From the NCBI RefSeq assembly GCF_008974325.1, contig NZ_BKCG01000010.1, positions 28,882-92,881 on the forward strand: DNA of 64,000 bases. The letters run 5' to 3'. This document shows positions 19,550 through 28,710 of this stretch, piece after piece (positions within the stretch are counted from its first letter, which is position 1; each line of letters starts with the position of its first letter). Under the pieces are notes generated by a model, which was not told the origin of the DNA, made no database searches, and was given only the letters and a program-made list of their open reading frames with translations. The stretch is from Patiriisocius marinus. GTDB taxonomy: Bacteria; Bacteroidota; Bacteroidia; Flavobacteriales; Flavobacteriaceae. The position numbers and the translations under genes were made by a program.

Positions 19550-19987
19550 TTATCTTGTAAAGCTGTCTAATTCTAAGATGTATTTTGTTGGTGTAGTTTT
19601 GTAATAGCCAGTTTGACCAAGTACTTTCAAATCGTTATCCATAACTACTACAAATGGAAATATTCCGTTTGTATTAAAACGTTCTGCTAATGCATTATTG
19701 TGTGCTTGTAAATCTGGAGCTAAAGCATTTGCCTTTTTACGTGGAAAATCTGCTTCAACCATTACAAAATGATCCTTTGCGTATAGTTTAAAAGTATCAG
19801 ATTGAAAAATTTCTTTATCAAGTTTAATACACGGTGCGCACCAGTCGCTTCCTTGAAATACTAAAACTATTGGGCGATTTTCAGCTTTTGCGACTTTCTG
19901 AGCTTCATCCATATTGGTAAACCATTCTTGTGCTTGACTTGTTAATGTAAAGGCAAGAAGTGTGAGGGTGATAAAAAATGTTTTCAT
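19550..19987 (-). CDS. Secreted thioredoxin-like protein
   Basis: 145 residues. Signal peptide (about 1-19, ending SQAQ), then a thioredoxin fold with the redox motif SDWCAPC (Cys50, Cys53) and the cis-Pro segment GIFPFVVVMD. The GSDWCAPCIKLDKEIF context resembles the DUF255/Thioredoxin_7 type that handles partner proteins in the periplasm. First gene of the operon leading into apbE (3-base gap). A TAnnTTTA box on the minus strand at 20006-20013 may be its promoter. It likely reduces or oxidises the cysteines of the DUF4266 product; that is inference. Confidence 0.85.
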   Translation of the reverse strand: MKTFFITLTLLAFTLTSQAQEWFTNMDEAQKVAKAENRPIVLVFQGSDWCAPCIKLDKEIFQSDTFKLYAKDHFVMVEADFPRKKANALAPDLQAHNNALAERFNTNGIFPFVVVMDNDLKVLGQTGYYKTTPTKYILELDSFTR

Positions 19988-20162
19988 AGTTGTGATCTAG
20001 TTTAATAAAGGTACTTGTTTTATGTAAGTCGTATATTATTTTACAACCTTAATTTCAATGGTGGTTATTCTGTTTTTAGAAATTCTAAAACGGTTAAAAA
20101 AAATATTTGTTGTATTGGTCAATTAGAGTGGGTACTTCTGATTAGATATTCCAAATTTGAAC

Positions 20163-20170
20163 TAACTTTG
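20163..20170 (+). promoter_or_regulatory. Candidate -7 box for ctlX
   Basis: TAACTTTG matches TAnnTTTG, 23 bases before the ctlX ATG at 20194. No clear upstream TTG at the usual spacing. Confidence 0.5.
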
Positions 20171-20193
20171 TACAATCAAAATTCAGTCCACAA

Positions 20194-21135
20194 ATGTCAC
20201 AGATTACAAATACTATTTTAATGATTCGCCCAGTTGCTTTCCGTATGAACGAAGAGACTGCGGTAAATAACTATTTTCAAGAAGATCTTCAACTTCGTAA
20301 TGCAGAGATTAATGCAAAAGCGCAAGAGGAGTTTGATAATTTTGTGGAGAAACTTCGCAAAGTAGGAGTGAATGTGATTGTGGAAAATGATGATCTTAAA
20401 ATGGATACTCCAGATTCTATTTTTCCTAACAATTGGGTGAGTTTTCATAAAGATGGAACGGTAGGGTTGTACCCAATGTTTGCTGAAAACAGACGTCGTG
20501 AGCGCAGAGAAGAAGTAATGACTAGACTTGAGGAAGAAGGTTTTCTAATTGACGGGTATATGGATTATACATCGGCAGAGGATGAAGGCTATTTTCTAGA
20601 AGGAACTGGAAGTTTACTTTTAGACCGTGTAAATAATAAGGCGTACTGTGCTATTTCACCAAGAGCTGATGAGGAGTTAGTAATTGAGTTTTGTGAAGAT
20701 TTTGAATACGATCCGGTAATTTTTACTGCTAATCAAAATGCAAAAAATCAGCGTTTACCTATTTACCATACAAATGTAATGATGGCTTTAGCCGAAACAT
20801 TTGCGGTAATTTGTCTTGATACTATTGATGATAAACACGAAAAGAAAAACGTGATTAAACATCTAAAGGAAACTAAAAAAGAAATTATTACAATCACAGA
20901 AGAACAGATGCATCAGTTTGCGGGTAATATGCTGCAAGTAAAAGGTGCAGATGCAAATTACATGGTGATGAGTGAGGCTGCAAGATCTAGTCTTAAAAGT
21001 GACCAAGTAAAAGCTATTCAAAAACACTGTAAAATTTTAAGTAGTGACTTAACTACTATTGAAACTTGTGGTGGCGGTAGTGCTCGTTGTATGATGGCAG
21101 AGGTGTTTTTACCTAAAGCTATGAAAACTGTTTAA
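20194..21135 (+). CDS. ctlX: Citrulline-utilisation hydrolase CtlX-type amidinotransferase
   Basis: 313 residues, pentein fold. The N-terminus MSQITNTILMIRPVAF, the PDSIFPNNW motif (73-81), EGTGS (136-140), His192 in YHTNVMM and the nucleophile Cys299 in GGGSARCM match the CtlX branch, named for citrulline use. The reaction is hydrolysis of a ureido/guanidino group; the natural substrate in this organism is uncertain. Its stop overlaps the end of the convergent SDR gene by 4 bases. Confidence 0.8.
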   Translation: MSQITNTILMIRPVAFRMNEETAVNNYFQEDLQLRNAEINAKAQEEFDNFVEKLRKVGVNVIVENDDLKMDTPDSIFPNNWVSFHKDGTVGLYPMFAENRRRERREEVMTRLEEEGFLIDGYMDYTSAEDEGYFLEGTGSLLLDRVNNKAYCAISPRADEELVIEFCEDFEYDPVIFTANQNAKNQRLPIYHTNVMMALAETFAVICLDTIDDKHEKKNVIKHLKETKKEIITITEEQMHQFAGNMLQVKGADANYMVMSEAARSSLKSDQVKAIQKHCKILSSDLTTIETCGGGSARCMMAEVFLPKAMKTV

Positions 21136-22556
21136 TTAGCAGCAATCCTTCTAATCATTCCGCCAAAAATAAAGTAGTGAAACGGTAACATTGTGTACCA
21201 GTAAAGTCGCCCCCAAAGTCCGCGAGGTCTAAATGTGGCGGTTTGATGTAATACATTGTTACTGTCTATTTTAAATTCTAGCCAAGCTTCGCCAGGCACT
21301 TTCATTTCAGCAAAAAGTAAGAGCCTCTTGTTTTTCTTATCAGCTAAAATAACACGCCAAAAATCGAGTGCGTCACCTTCATATATTTTAGAAACGTGCG
21401 TGCGACCTCTCCTAAGTCCAACTCCTCCAAATATTTTATCAATATAACCACGTATTTTCCAAAGCCAATTAGCGTAATACCAACCTCTTTCACCACCAAT
21501 TGACCAAACATTTTCTAATGCTTTTTCTGGATGATTAAGCTTGATAATTTGTTTGTCAAAAACGCAACCGTGATCTGGTACTTCTACATATTGTTTTAAA
21601 TCTTTTCTGAAACGACCACTAACCATACTGTCTTTCCAACTTGAAACAACTTGGTTTTGTTTTATCTTTTTAAAAGCAAGTTCTATCGCTTTTCTATACG
21701 AAATAGGATTGACGTCAAGTATTTTTTGGAGTCTCGTGTCTTGTGTAATTACTTCAACACGCATACTGTCTACAAGGTTTAAAGCTAATTTGTAAGATGT
21801 AGATGTAACAAAATAAAGCCAATAGCTTGATATTTTAGGAGATAAAAAAGGCAAGGTGATAATACTTAGGTTTAGTTCTCTAAAACGAGAATATTCCATC
21901 ATCATTTCGCGATAGGTTAAAACATCAGGCCCTCCTATGTCAAATGAATCGTTGTAACATTGTTCGTTACCTAATACTCCTGTGAGGTATGTCAAAACAT
22001 CCCTAATTGCAATGGGTTGGCACTTTGTTTTTACCCAACGTGGCGTTACCATTATAGGTAATTTTTCGCACAAATCTCTAATTATTTCAAATGATGCGCT
22101 ACCGCTACCTACAATTATTGCTGCTCTTAAAACCGTTAAGGAAGCTGTGCCGTTTGATAATGTTTCTTCAATATTTTTGCGTGACCATAAATGTTTGGAG
22201 AGGTTTTCTTCATTAGCAATACCGCCTACATAAATTACTTGTTTACAATTTGTAGGGGATAGGTATTCATTAAAATTTTTCGCTGCAAGTGCTTCTTTTT
22301 CATCAAAGTCGCTTGTTGAAGAGGACATAGAATGAATTAAATAATATGCAGCATCAATATCTTTTGGTAGTATTCCTGGTTTTAGCGTTTTTAGGAAATC
22401 TATTTCTACAACGCTAATTTTTTTTAGCATTTCAGTTGAAACCGAAAGTCTGTTGACACTTCTTACTGCGCAAATTACTTCGTGTCCTTGTTCAACCAAT
22501 AACGGTAGTAATCGCATTCCTATATAACCATTGGCACCTGTAAGTAATATTTTCAA
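21132..22556 (-). CDS. SDR-family NAD(P)-binding protein with DUF2867 C-terminal domain
   Basis: 474 residues. The N-terminal Rossmann domain begins MKILLTGANGYIGMRLLPLL with the GxxGxxG nucleotide-binding motif; YLIHSM and later GGPDVLTYREMM are typical of the NmrA/complex I NDUFA9-like atypical SDR group. The C-terminal third (about residues 320-474), with SIGGERGWYYANWLW, RRGRTH and a Phe/Tyr-rich end, is the DUF2867 region. Enzymatic activity is unknown; the classic YxxxK pair is not obvious. Convergent with ctlX. Confidence 0.8.
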   Translation of the reverse strand: MKILLTGANGYIGMRLLPLLVEQGHEVICAVRSVNRLSVSTEMLKKISVVEIDFLKTLKPGILPKDIDAAYYLIHSMSSSTSDFDEKEALAAKNFNEYLSPTNCKQVIYVGGIANEENLSKHLWSRKNIEETLSNGTASLTVLRAAIIVGSGSASFEIIRDLCEKLPIMVTPRWVKTKCQPIAIRDVLTYLTGVLGNEQCYNDSFDIGGPDVLTYREMMMEYSRFRELNLSIITLPFLSPKISSYWLYFVTSTSYKLALNLVDSMRVEVITQDTRLQKILDVNPISYRKAIELAFKKIKQNQVVSSWKDSMVSGRFRKDLKQYVEVPDHGCVFDKQIIKLNHPEKALENVWSIGGERGWYYANWLWKIRGYIDKIFGGVGLRRGRTHVSKIYEGDALDFWRVILADKKNKRLLLFAEMKVPGEAWLEFKIDSNNVLHQTATFRPRGLWGRLYWYTMLPFHYFIFGGMIRRIAAN

Positions 22557-22660
22557 GATATTTGTTTTCTCTAAAGATAACGAGAGTCTGTTTATTAATA
22601 TCCTAAGGTTTACAGAATTATTACAGATTTAACTATCTTGAATTATTAAAATTTCAGAAA

Positions 22661-22867
22661 ATGAAAATATTGAGTCTTGTGTTAATAGTAGGAGGAATCG
22701 CATTAATTGCTTCTGGATTGTATAATGCATTTGTGCCCCAAGAAGTGTTAGATATTGAGATAATTGAAGTGACGGCTACTGAAGGGTTTGACAATCAATC
22801 GCTTGCTATGGTTTGTTTGGGGGTAATAGCATTTGTAGCTGGCGCATTTTTAACTAAAAAACGATAA
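22661..22867 (+). CDS. Small membrane protein (DUF3185-like)
   Basis: 68 residues with two membrane helices, about residues 4-24 and 47-63, joined by an acidic loop (VLDIEIIEVTATEGFD), ending KKR. The layout fits the DUF3185 small-membrane-protein group, but the sequence is too short to be sure. Stands alone between the divergent SDR gene and the convergent unknown at 22870. Confidence 0.5.
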   Translation: MKILSLVLIVGGIALIASGLYNAFVPQEVLDIEIIEVTATEGFDNQSLAMVCLGVIAFVAGAFLTKKR

Positions 22868-22869
22868 GC

Positions 22870-23328
22870 CTATAAATCATCTACACGAGCAGTCGCAATA
22901 TTAGTTTTTGCTGCGAGTATTTTTTTGATAAAGTGATGAGTTGCTTTATCAGTTGGTTTTGCCTCTATTTTTACAAATTGATGATCTCTATAAATGGAAT
23001 AACTTTCAGCCTCTCCTTTATAAATAACTAATTTGTAGAAAGGAATGACAAAAGCAAAACTTTCTAATAGCGAACGAAATCCCAAAATGATTCCATCGGG
23101 TCTAAGTTCAATATTACATTGATTTCTGTTATTGTCAAGGTTGAGTAGTTTAGCAATTTCAGGACTAGCATCAATGATAATAAGTTTAGAACTCCCTATC
23201 CCTCTTAAGCGAAGCCGCTCCTTTAAAGAGTATGGCTCGCCAACTTCCTCGTCAATTATTTGTGATATTTTATTGTTTTTATAAGAAACGTTATATAGCA
23301 TTTCAGAAATATTAAAAAATAACCCCAT
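22870..23328 (-). CDS. Uncharacterised protein, 152 residues
   Basis: I do not recognise a family. The protein is soluble-looking, of mixed alpha/beta composition, with a basic/acidic middle (EPYSLKERLRLRGIGSSKL) and a hydrophobic LLESFAFVIPFYKLVIYKG stretch too polar at its ends to be a clear membrane anchor. Codon and base use match neighbours. It ends 2 bases after the convergent DUF3185-like gene and is divergent from argS. Confidence 0.6.
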   Translation of the reverse strand: MGLFFNISEMLYNVSYKNNKISQIIDEEVGEPYSLKERLRLRGIGSSKLIIIDASPEIAKLLNLDNNRNQCNIELRPDGIILGFRSLLESFAFVIPFYKLVIYKGEAESYSIYRDHQFVKIEAKPTDKATHHFIKKILAAKTNIATARVDDL

Positions 23329-23381
23329 TGTTATTCCTTATAAAGATACGACTCAAACAACACATAAAACGTTAAAAAAAC

Positions 23382-23389
23382 TATCTTTG
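23382..23389 (+). promoter_or_regulatory. Candidate -7 box for argS
   Basis: TATCTTTG, an exact TAnnTTTG match and the commonest form in this window, 21 bases before the argS ATG. Confidence 0.55.
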
Positions 23390-23410
23390 CAGTCTTAAAT
23401 TTTTATACCA

Positions 23411-25183
23411 ATGACATTACAGCAATCACTTACTAAACATATAAAAGATGCTATTAGTTCAGCTTACGATGCAACACTCGAAACTGTAGAATTTCAAGCA
23501 ACTCGAAAGGAGTTTGAAGGAGATATTACAGTGGTAGTTTTCCCAATGCTACGTGTTGTAAAAGGAAATCCTGTTGCAATTGGTGAAGCGATAGGAAATT
23601 ATTTAGTAGAAAATGTAACTGAGGTCGTTAGGTTTAATGTGGTGAAAGGATTTTTAAATGTAGTGTTAAGTGATACTCATTTTCTAGACTTTTTTACGGA
23701 AGTAACCGATTTTTCAAGCTACGGAATACAGCCACAAAACGATGATGCAATGATGGTAGAATATGCATCACCTAATACAAATAAGCCTTTACATTTAGGT
23801 CACGTGCGTAATGTGTTACTTGGGTATAGTGTTGCTCAAATTGTTAAAGCAAGTGGTAAAAAAGTTTATAAAACGCAAATTATTAATGATCGTGGTATCC
23901 ATATTTGTAAGTCTATGCTTGCTTGGGAACGCTATGGAAATGGTGAAACACCACAGTCTACTGGGAAAAAGGGAGATAAATTGGTGGGAGATTATTACGT
24001 TAGATTTGATAAAGAATATAAAGCCGAAATAGCAACACTTGAAGCTTCGGGAAAAACTACTGAAGAAGCTAAAGCTGAAGCGCCAATTATTATTGAAGCC
24101 CAACAAATGCTTCTTAAATGGGAAGCTGGAGATAAAGATGTAGTTGCGCTATGGAAGAAAATGAACGGCTGGGTTTACGAAGGTTTTGATGCTACTTATG
24201 AAGCTATAGGAGTAGATTTTGATAAAAATTATTATGAAAGTAATACTTACCTTTTAGGAAAAGAATTTATTGCTGAAGGCTTAAAATCTGGAGTGTTTAT
24301 TCAAAAGGAAGATGGCTCAGTATGGTGCGATTTGACAGAAGAAGGGTTAGATGAAAAAATTGTACTTCGTAGTGATGGAACTGCGGTATATATGACGCAA
24401 GATATAGGTACGGCTATACAGCGTGTAAAGGATTATCCAGATGTAACAGGAATGATTTATACAGTAGGAAATGAGCAAGACTATCACTTTCAAGTATTAT
24501 TTTTAATACTTAAAAAACTAGGCTTTAAATGGGCAGAAAATCTATTCCATTTAAGTTACGGAATGGTTGATCTTCCAAGTGGAAAAATGAAAAGTAGAGA
24601 GGGTACTGTAGTTGATGCAGATGACTTGATTGAAAACATGACAAACACTGCACGTGAAATAAGTGAAGACTTAGGTAAGATTGATGATTTTAACGAAGAA
24701 GAAAAAAACGAATTATACCATACAATTGGTTTAGGTGCACTTAAATACTACATTCTAAAAGTAGACCCAAAAAAACGCATACTTTTTAATCCTGAAGAGA
24801 GTGTAGATTTTCAAGGAAACACAGGGCCATTTATTCAATATACGTATGCACGTATTCAGTCAATTATTAGAAAAAGTGAAGGCGATTTAATTTTAGACTT
24901 AAAGGATTATACTTTAGATCCAAAGGAGAAAGAAGTGTTGAAAACATTGCAATTATTTCCTGATGTAATTCAGCAAGCTGCTTCAAATTATAGCCCTGCA
25001 TTAATTGCTAATTACACATACGATTTAGTAAAAGAATTTAATTCCTTTTATCAAAATGTACCAATTTTTGCAGCAGATAACAATAAAGAAATTCAGTTTA
25101 GAGTTGCATTGTGTGCCGCTGTAGGAGATGTTATTAAAACAGCTTTTTCATTACTAGGTATTAATGTGCCAGAGCGTATGTAA
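23411..25183 (+). CDS. argS: Arginyl-tRNA synthetase
   Basis: 590 residues, class I synthetase that charges tRNA-Arg. The HIGH motif appears as HLGH in NTNKPLHLGHVRN; the KMSKS loop is replaced by SGKMKSREGTVV, as common in ArgRS; an N-terminal Add-1 domain and the C-terminal DALR anticodon-binding domain (with GPFIQYTYARIQSI) are complete. Ends 17 bases before the convergent TonB receptor gene with no clear terminator between. Confidence 0.97.
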   Translation: MTLQQSLTKHIKDAISSAYDATLETVEFQATRKEFEGDITVVVFPMLRVVKGNPVAIGEAIGNYLVENVTEVVRFNVVKGFLNVVLSDTHFLDFFTEVTDFSSYGIQPQNDDAMMVEYASPNTNKPLHLGHVRNVLLGYSVAQIVKASGKKVYKTQIINDRGIHICKSMLAWERYGNGETPQSTGKKGDKLVGDYYVRFDKEYKAEIATLEASGKTTEEAKAEAPIIIEAQQMLLKWEAGDKDVVALWKKMNGWVYEGFDATYEAIGVDFDKNYYESNTYLLGKEFIAEGLKSGVFIQKEDGSVWCDLTEEGLDEKIVLRSDGTAVYMTQDIGTAIQRVKDYPDVTGMIYTVGNEQDYHFQVLFLILKKLGFKWAENLFHLSYGMVDLPSGKMKSREGTVVDADDLIENMTNTAREISEDLGKIDDFNEEEKNELYHTIGLGALKYYILKVDPKKRILFNPEESVDFQGNTGPFIQYTYARIQSIIRKSEGDLILDLKDYTLDPKEKEVLKTLQLFPDVIQQAASNYSPALIANYTYDLVKEFNSFYQNVPIFAADNNKEIQFRVALCAAVGDVIKTAFSLLGINVPERM

Positions 25184-25200
25184 ACAATGTAATATTTCGG

Positions 25201-27774
25201 CTAAAAAAATAGCTGGAATGAGATATTAGGTGTGAAGCCCAATGAATATTGATCAACTCTATTTATTGAGGCTTCGTTGTTTTCATCAGTTCCTATTTGA
25301 TAATAACTGTCTAGTCTTGTCTGTTGGTCAAAGATATTTAATAAAGAAATATTTAGATTTCCTGAAAATGTTTCGTCAATAATAAAACTGTATTTAGCCG
25401 AAATATCTGTTCGGAAATAGGACTCTAAAGTTTCATTGTTGGGTTTATTAAATTCAATTAATGGAGAACTGCCAATAGTTTCAATTGCAGTATTAGTTAA
25501 AGGGGTGGTGTAAGGAATCCCAGAATGATAATTTAGTCCAGCAGAAAATTGAATCTTACTCCAAGAATAGGTTGCAGCTGCTGTAAGTGAGTGTTCAACA
25601 TCTAGATTACTTCTAAAAGTAGGGATTTCAAAGTTGTCAAAATTGTAATTACTATCTATAAAAGTATAGCTCATCCAAGCAGAGAAATTTGTAATCCTTT
25701 TACTAGCTGTAAACTCAATACCTTTTGAGTTGTATGATCCTATCTCGCTTACGTTTTGAAGTTGATTTCTAAAACCTAAGTTTTGGGTATTGATACCATT
25801 AACTTTTTTGTAAAACCCTTCGGCTAAAAATGTCCAATTGTTTTCTGTGAAAGAGGATCCAATTGAAATTTGTTGACTTTCTAAAACTGGATTATCATCT
25901 CCATAGGCAACAAGCCATCTATCATTTTCTAATTGTAAAAGTTGGTTTTCGCGAGCAGTAAATTGATACACTGTTTGACTTTTTTGTTCGGCTGCAGCAA
26001 ATATTTGAAATGCTTTTGAAAACTTGTGATGTATATTTATTCTTGGTTCTAAACGTGCATTGAAATTAGCATAGTTAATCCACCGAAGCCCTCCATTTAT
26101 TATAGTGTTACTGTCATTTAATGCTAATGTAGCATTTCCGTAGAATGAGTTAGCTATAGTTGTATTACTAAGATTAATGGGGTTTATAACGGCATTGTCA
26201 GTATCGGTCACCTTGGTCTCTAAATATTGATAGCCGGCTTCTAATTTTAATGCGTCTATTAGTTGGTAAGAAGCTTCAAAGCGAGCTGATTTTTCCTTCA
26301 CTTCATTACGTTGCGATTGAAGTTCTATTAATTCATCTTGAGAATTACTTCCGTTAAAAACATAGGTGCTAGCACTGTAACTAGCTTTTGATTGAAGTTT
26401 GTTATTCCAGTTTCTAATATGAGTAAAGCCGCCTAAAAGTGTTCGTTGTCTAAGCTTATTGGTTGAAGCTTGTGAGCTGTCAACAGCCACAAAACGTTCT
26501 GTAAACTGCAATTGATTACTAATAGTCATGAAATTATATGTAATCTTGTCTTTTTTAGTGATATCCCATATTGTCGAAATACTGAAATCGTAAAACGAGA
26601 ATTCCTCATCAGTAGAGCGCACTCCAAAAGTAGCATCTGAATCTAGATTTGTAATAGATGTATTCTGAAATGTTCTAGCGAAAAATTGCTTGTAGACAGG
26701 ATTTCCAACTCCACTATTAATAGAAGTTCTTCCAGAAATTTGGATTCCGAAAGTTTCAGAAATTGGGATCATTCCGTACGCATTTAAACTGCTTAAATTA
26801 ACGCCAGCACCACCTTCAAAATCTTTTGTAACACTATTCGTAGATTCCATTGCTAACGTTCCTGAGATTCCTTCTCCATAACTAGGGTGCGTACCATTTT
26901 TATAAATAGTCATCCTTTTTATTAGATTGGGATTGAACGCAGAAATAAGTCCGAAAAAATGTCCTGTTTGGTACATTCTAATATCATTCCACAATATTAG
27001 CGTTTCATCACTTTCTCCACCACGAATATTGATATTAGAAGCGGTTTCATCATAACTAGCCACTCCAGGAAGCACTTGAGCAATTTGTAAAACGTCTGGC
27101 TCAATTAAGCTAGGGAGAATTTCAAACTCCTTGTTAGTTATAGTTACAGATCCATTGTTGTTTTTAGCAATACCGTTTACAATATAGCTTTGTAATGTTA
27201 CTGTTGGGAGATAGTTGAGGTTTTCATTAATAAAAATAATTGGGCAAATATCATTATCTCTTTCAAGTTCTTGAGCTATTATAGTTTTTAAAAAAGCTCC
27301 TTCTCGGTAGATTTCAATTTGCGTGTCGTTTTTAATATTTTCAAGCGTAAATTTCCCAGTGCTTTCTAAGTGTACTTCTTGAGTGTTATAAATTAACGTG
27401 ATGTTGTTTGCAGGTGCTCCAGTTTCGGTGTCAATTATGGAGGCGCAAATTGTGACGTAAATTTCAGGAAAAACAACGGTTATATACCTTGAGTCAATCG
27501 CGGTGAATTTAATTTGGGTGGCACTTGTTATGGATGATAATATTTCGGATAAAGAATTTGAAATCTCTGGCGCTTCAACATGTATTAGTTTCGCTTTATT
27601 ACTATCGAATGAAAATTTGACGTCAAAAGATTCCTCAATGCTAATAACTGCTTCAGAAAAAGAAACTAAATTGTTAGATTGACTATAAGCGGTGAGGCTT
27701 AAAAATAAAAAAGCAAGTAAGAATAGAAGTGGAGCGTTATTCCTTTTTTCTACTATCATAAATAAGTACGCCAT
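25201..27774 (-). CDS. TonB-dependent outer-membrane receptor with N-terminal STN signalling domain
   Basis: 857 residues. Signal peptide (ending TAYSQ) is followed by a secretin/TonB short N-terminal (STN) domain of about 60 residues, a carboxypeptidase-like insert, the plug domain (IAQVLPGVASYDETASNINIRGG region) and a long beta-barrel ending in Phe (SFQLFF). STN domains signal to FecR-type anti-sigma factors, and the two upstream genes are exactly FecR and an ECF sigma factor. Overlaps the fecR end by 38 bases; an alternative ATG at 27759 would give a 23-base overlap and a cleaner signal peptide. No SusD partner follows, so the substrate may be a siderophore, haem, cobalamin or peptide rather than a glycan. 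Confidence 0.9.
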   Translation of the reverse strand: MAYLFMIVEKRNNAPLLFLLAFLFLSLTAYSQSNNLVSFSEAVISIEESFDVKFSFDSNKAKLIHVEAPEISNSLSEILSSITSATQIKFTAIDSRYITVVFPEIYVTICASIIDTETGAPANNITLIYNTQEVHLESTGKFTLENIKNDTQIEIYREGAFLKTIIAQELERDNDICPIIFINENLNYLPTVTLQSYIVNGIAKNNNGSVTITNKEFEILPSLIEPDVLQIAQVLPGVASYDETASNINIRGGESDETLILWNDIRMYQTGHFFGLISAFNPNLIKRMTIYKNGTHPSYGEGISGTLAMESTNSVTKDFEGGAGVNLSSLNAYGMIPISETFGIQISGRTSINSGVGNPVYKQFFARTFQNTSITNLDSDATFGVRSTDEEFSFYDFSISTIWDITKKDKITYNFMTISNQLQFTERFVAVDSSQASTNKLRQRTLLGGFTHIRNWNNKLQSKASYSASTYVFNGSNSQDELIELQSQRNEVKEKSARFEASYQLIDALKLEAGYQYLETKVTDTDNAVINPINLSNTTIANSFYGNATLALNDSNTIINGGLRWINYANFNARLEPRINIHHKFSKAFQIFAAAEQKSQTVYQFTARENQLLQLENDRWLVAYGDDNPVLESQQISIGSSFTENNWTFLAEGFYKKVNGINTQNLGFRNQLQNVSEIGSYNSKGIEFTASKRITNFSAWMSYTFIDSNYNFDNFEIPTFRSNLDVEHSLTAAATYSWSKIQFSAGLNYHSGIPYTTPLTNTAIETIGSSPLIEFNKPNNETLESYFRTDISAKYSFIIDETFSGNLNISLLNIFDQQTRLDSYYQIGTDENNEASINRVDQYSLGFTPNISFQLFF

Positions 27775-28657
27775 TCTTAGTGTCTTTGCTATATGAAAGA
27801 TTAAGGGGTACTGTTATTGTTCGCAAAGCATCATCAAGATTACTGTGTGTAAAAGTACCTGTGTAGCGTAAATTTACGTCAATATTTTTAGTATTCACAG
27901 TTATATTATACTCGTTTTCAAGTTCCATTAAAACGGAATATAAATCTTGATCTGTAAAACTACTTTCGTTAAAAATCCAAGTTGGATGAGTTGTATAGAC
28001 TTTGTGTTTTGTAAACGCCTTATTGTTAAACTCATAGCGTTCTCCTGGTTCAACTTTTACAGAAGTAATTCCGCTAGTAACTGAAACTAAACCTTCGTAG
28101 CAGGTTACAATAATTCCAGTTTCAGTAGTTTCTACATTAAATTTTGTTCCCAATACTGTTACAACTCCTTGAGGTGTAGTAACAGTAAAGGTTTTTCCTT
28201 TTGCTACTTCAAAAAATGCCTCACCAGTAAGTTCAACGTTTCTTTCAAAATGCCAATTGTATTTTTTATATGAAACACTAGCGTTTTCGCTTAGTGAAAT
28301 TCTTGAGTTGTCAGGTAATGATACTTTTTCGATTGCAGCTAAATCTCCATTTACTGAAGTTTCAACAGTAGTTAGAAATATACCAGATGCTACTAGTACT
28401 ATTAATATAGCTGCAATTTTAGAAATAGTTTGGAATGATAAATACTTAACTTTAGTATTGCTCTTTTTTCTGAAATTTTCTTGATTTTTTAAATTTGTCA
28501 ATCCAGCAGATACATCGTGTTGAGGTGTCTCGAGTAGCTTTACTTTAGCATCGATTTTCTCATACATAGCAAATTCGGGAAGTGTTTTCAGTTGAGCAAT
28601 TTCTTGCGCTGAACACTCGCCGTTGAGCCATTTTTTTATTAATTGTTCTTTGTTCAT
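27737..28657 (-). CDS. FecR-family anti-sigma factor
   Basis: 306 residues. Cytoplasmic N-terminus of about 78 residues (sigma-binding), one membrane helix (about 80-98), then the periplasmic FecR domain with LPDNSRISLSENASVSY, GEAFFEVAKGK and GTKFNV, and a C-terminal DUF4974-like region that would meet the receptor's STN domain. It holds the ECF sigma inactive until the receptor binds its ligand. Between the sigma and receptor genes; 53 bases after the sigma gene stop. Confidence 0.92.
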   Translation of the reverse strand: MNKEQLIKKWLNGECSAQEIAQLKTLPEFAMYEKIDAKVKLLETPQHDVSAGLTNLKNQENFRKKSNTKVKYLSFQTISKIAAILIVLVASGIFLTTVETSVNGDLAAIEKVSLPDNSRISLSENASVSYKKYNWHFERNVELTGEAFFEVAKGKTFTVTTPQGVVTVLGTKFNVETTETGIIVTCYEGLVSVTSGITSVKVEPGERYEFNNKAFTKHKVYTTHPTWIFNESSFTDQDLYSVLMELENEYNITVNTKNIDVNLRYTGTFTHSNLDDALRTITVPLNLSYSKDTKNGVLIYDSRKKE

Positions 28658-28693
28658 TTCTATCGTTCTACTAGTTAAACAGTTGAGTTCTTA

Positions 28694-28708
28694 AAATACC
28701 ACCTTAAG
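28694..28708 (+). repeat. Left copy of an inverted repeat flanking the ECF sigma gene
   Basis: AAATACCACCTTAAG lies between the sigma gene stop and fecR. Its near-exact inverted partner (14 of 15 bases) is at 29262-29276 upstream of the sigma gene. Confidence 0.7.
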
Positions 28709-28710
28709 CA

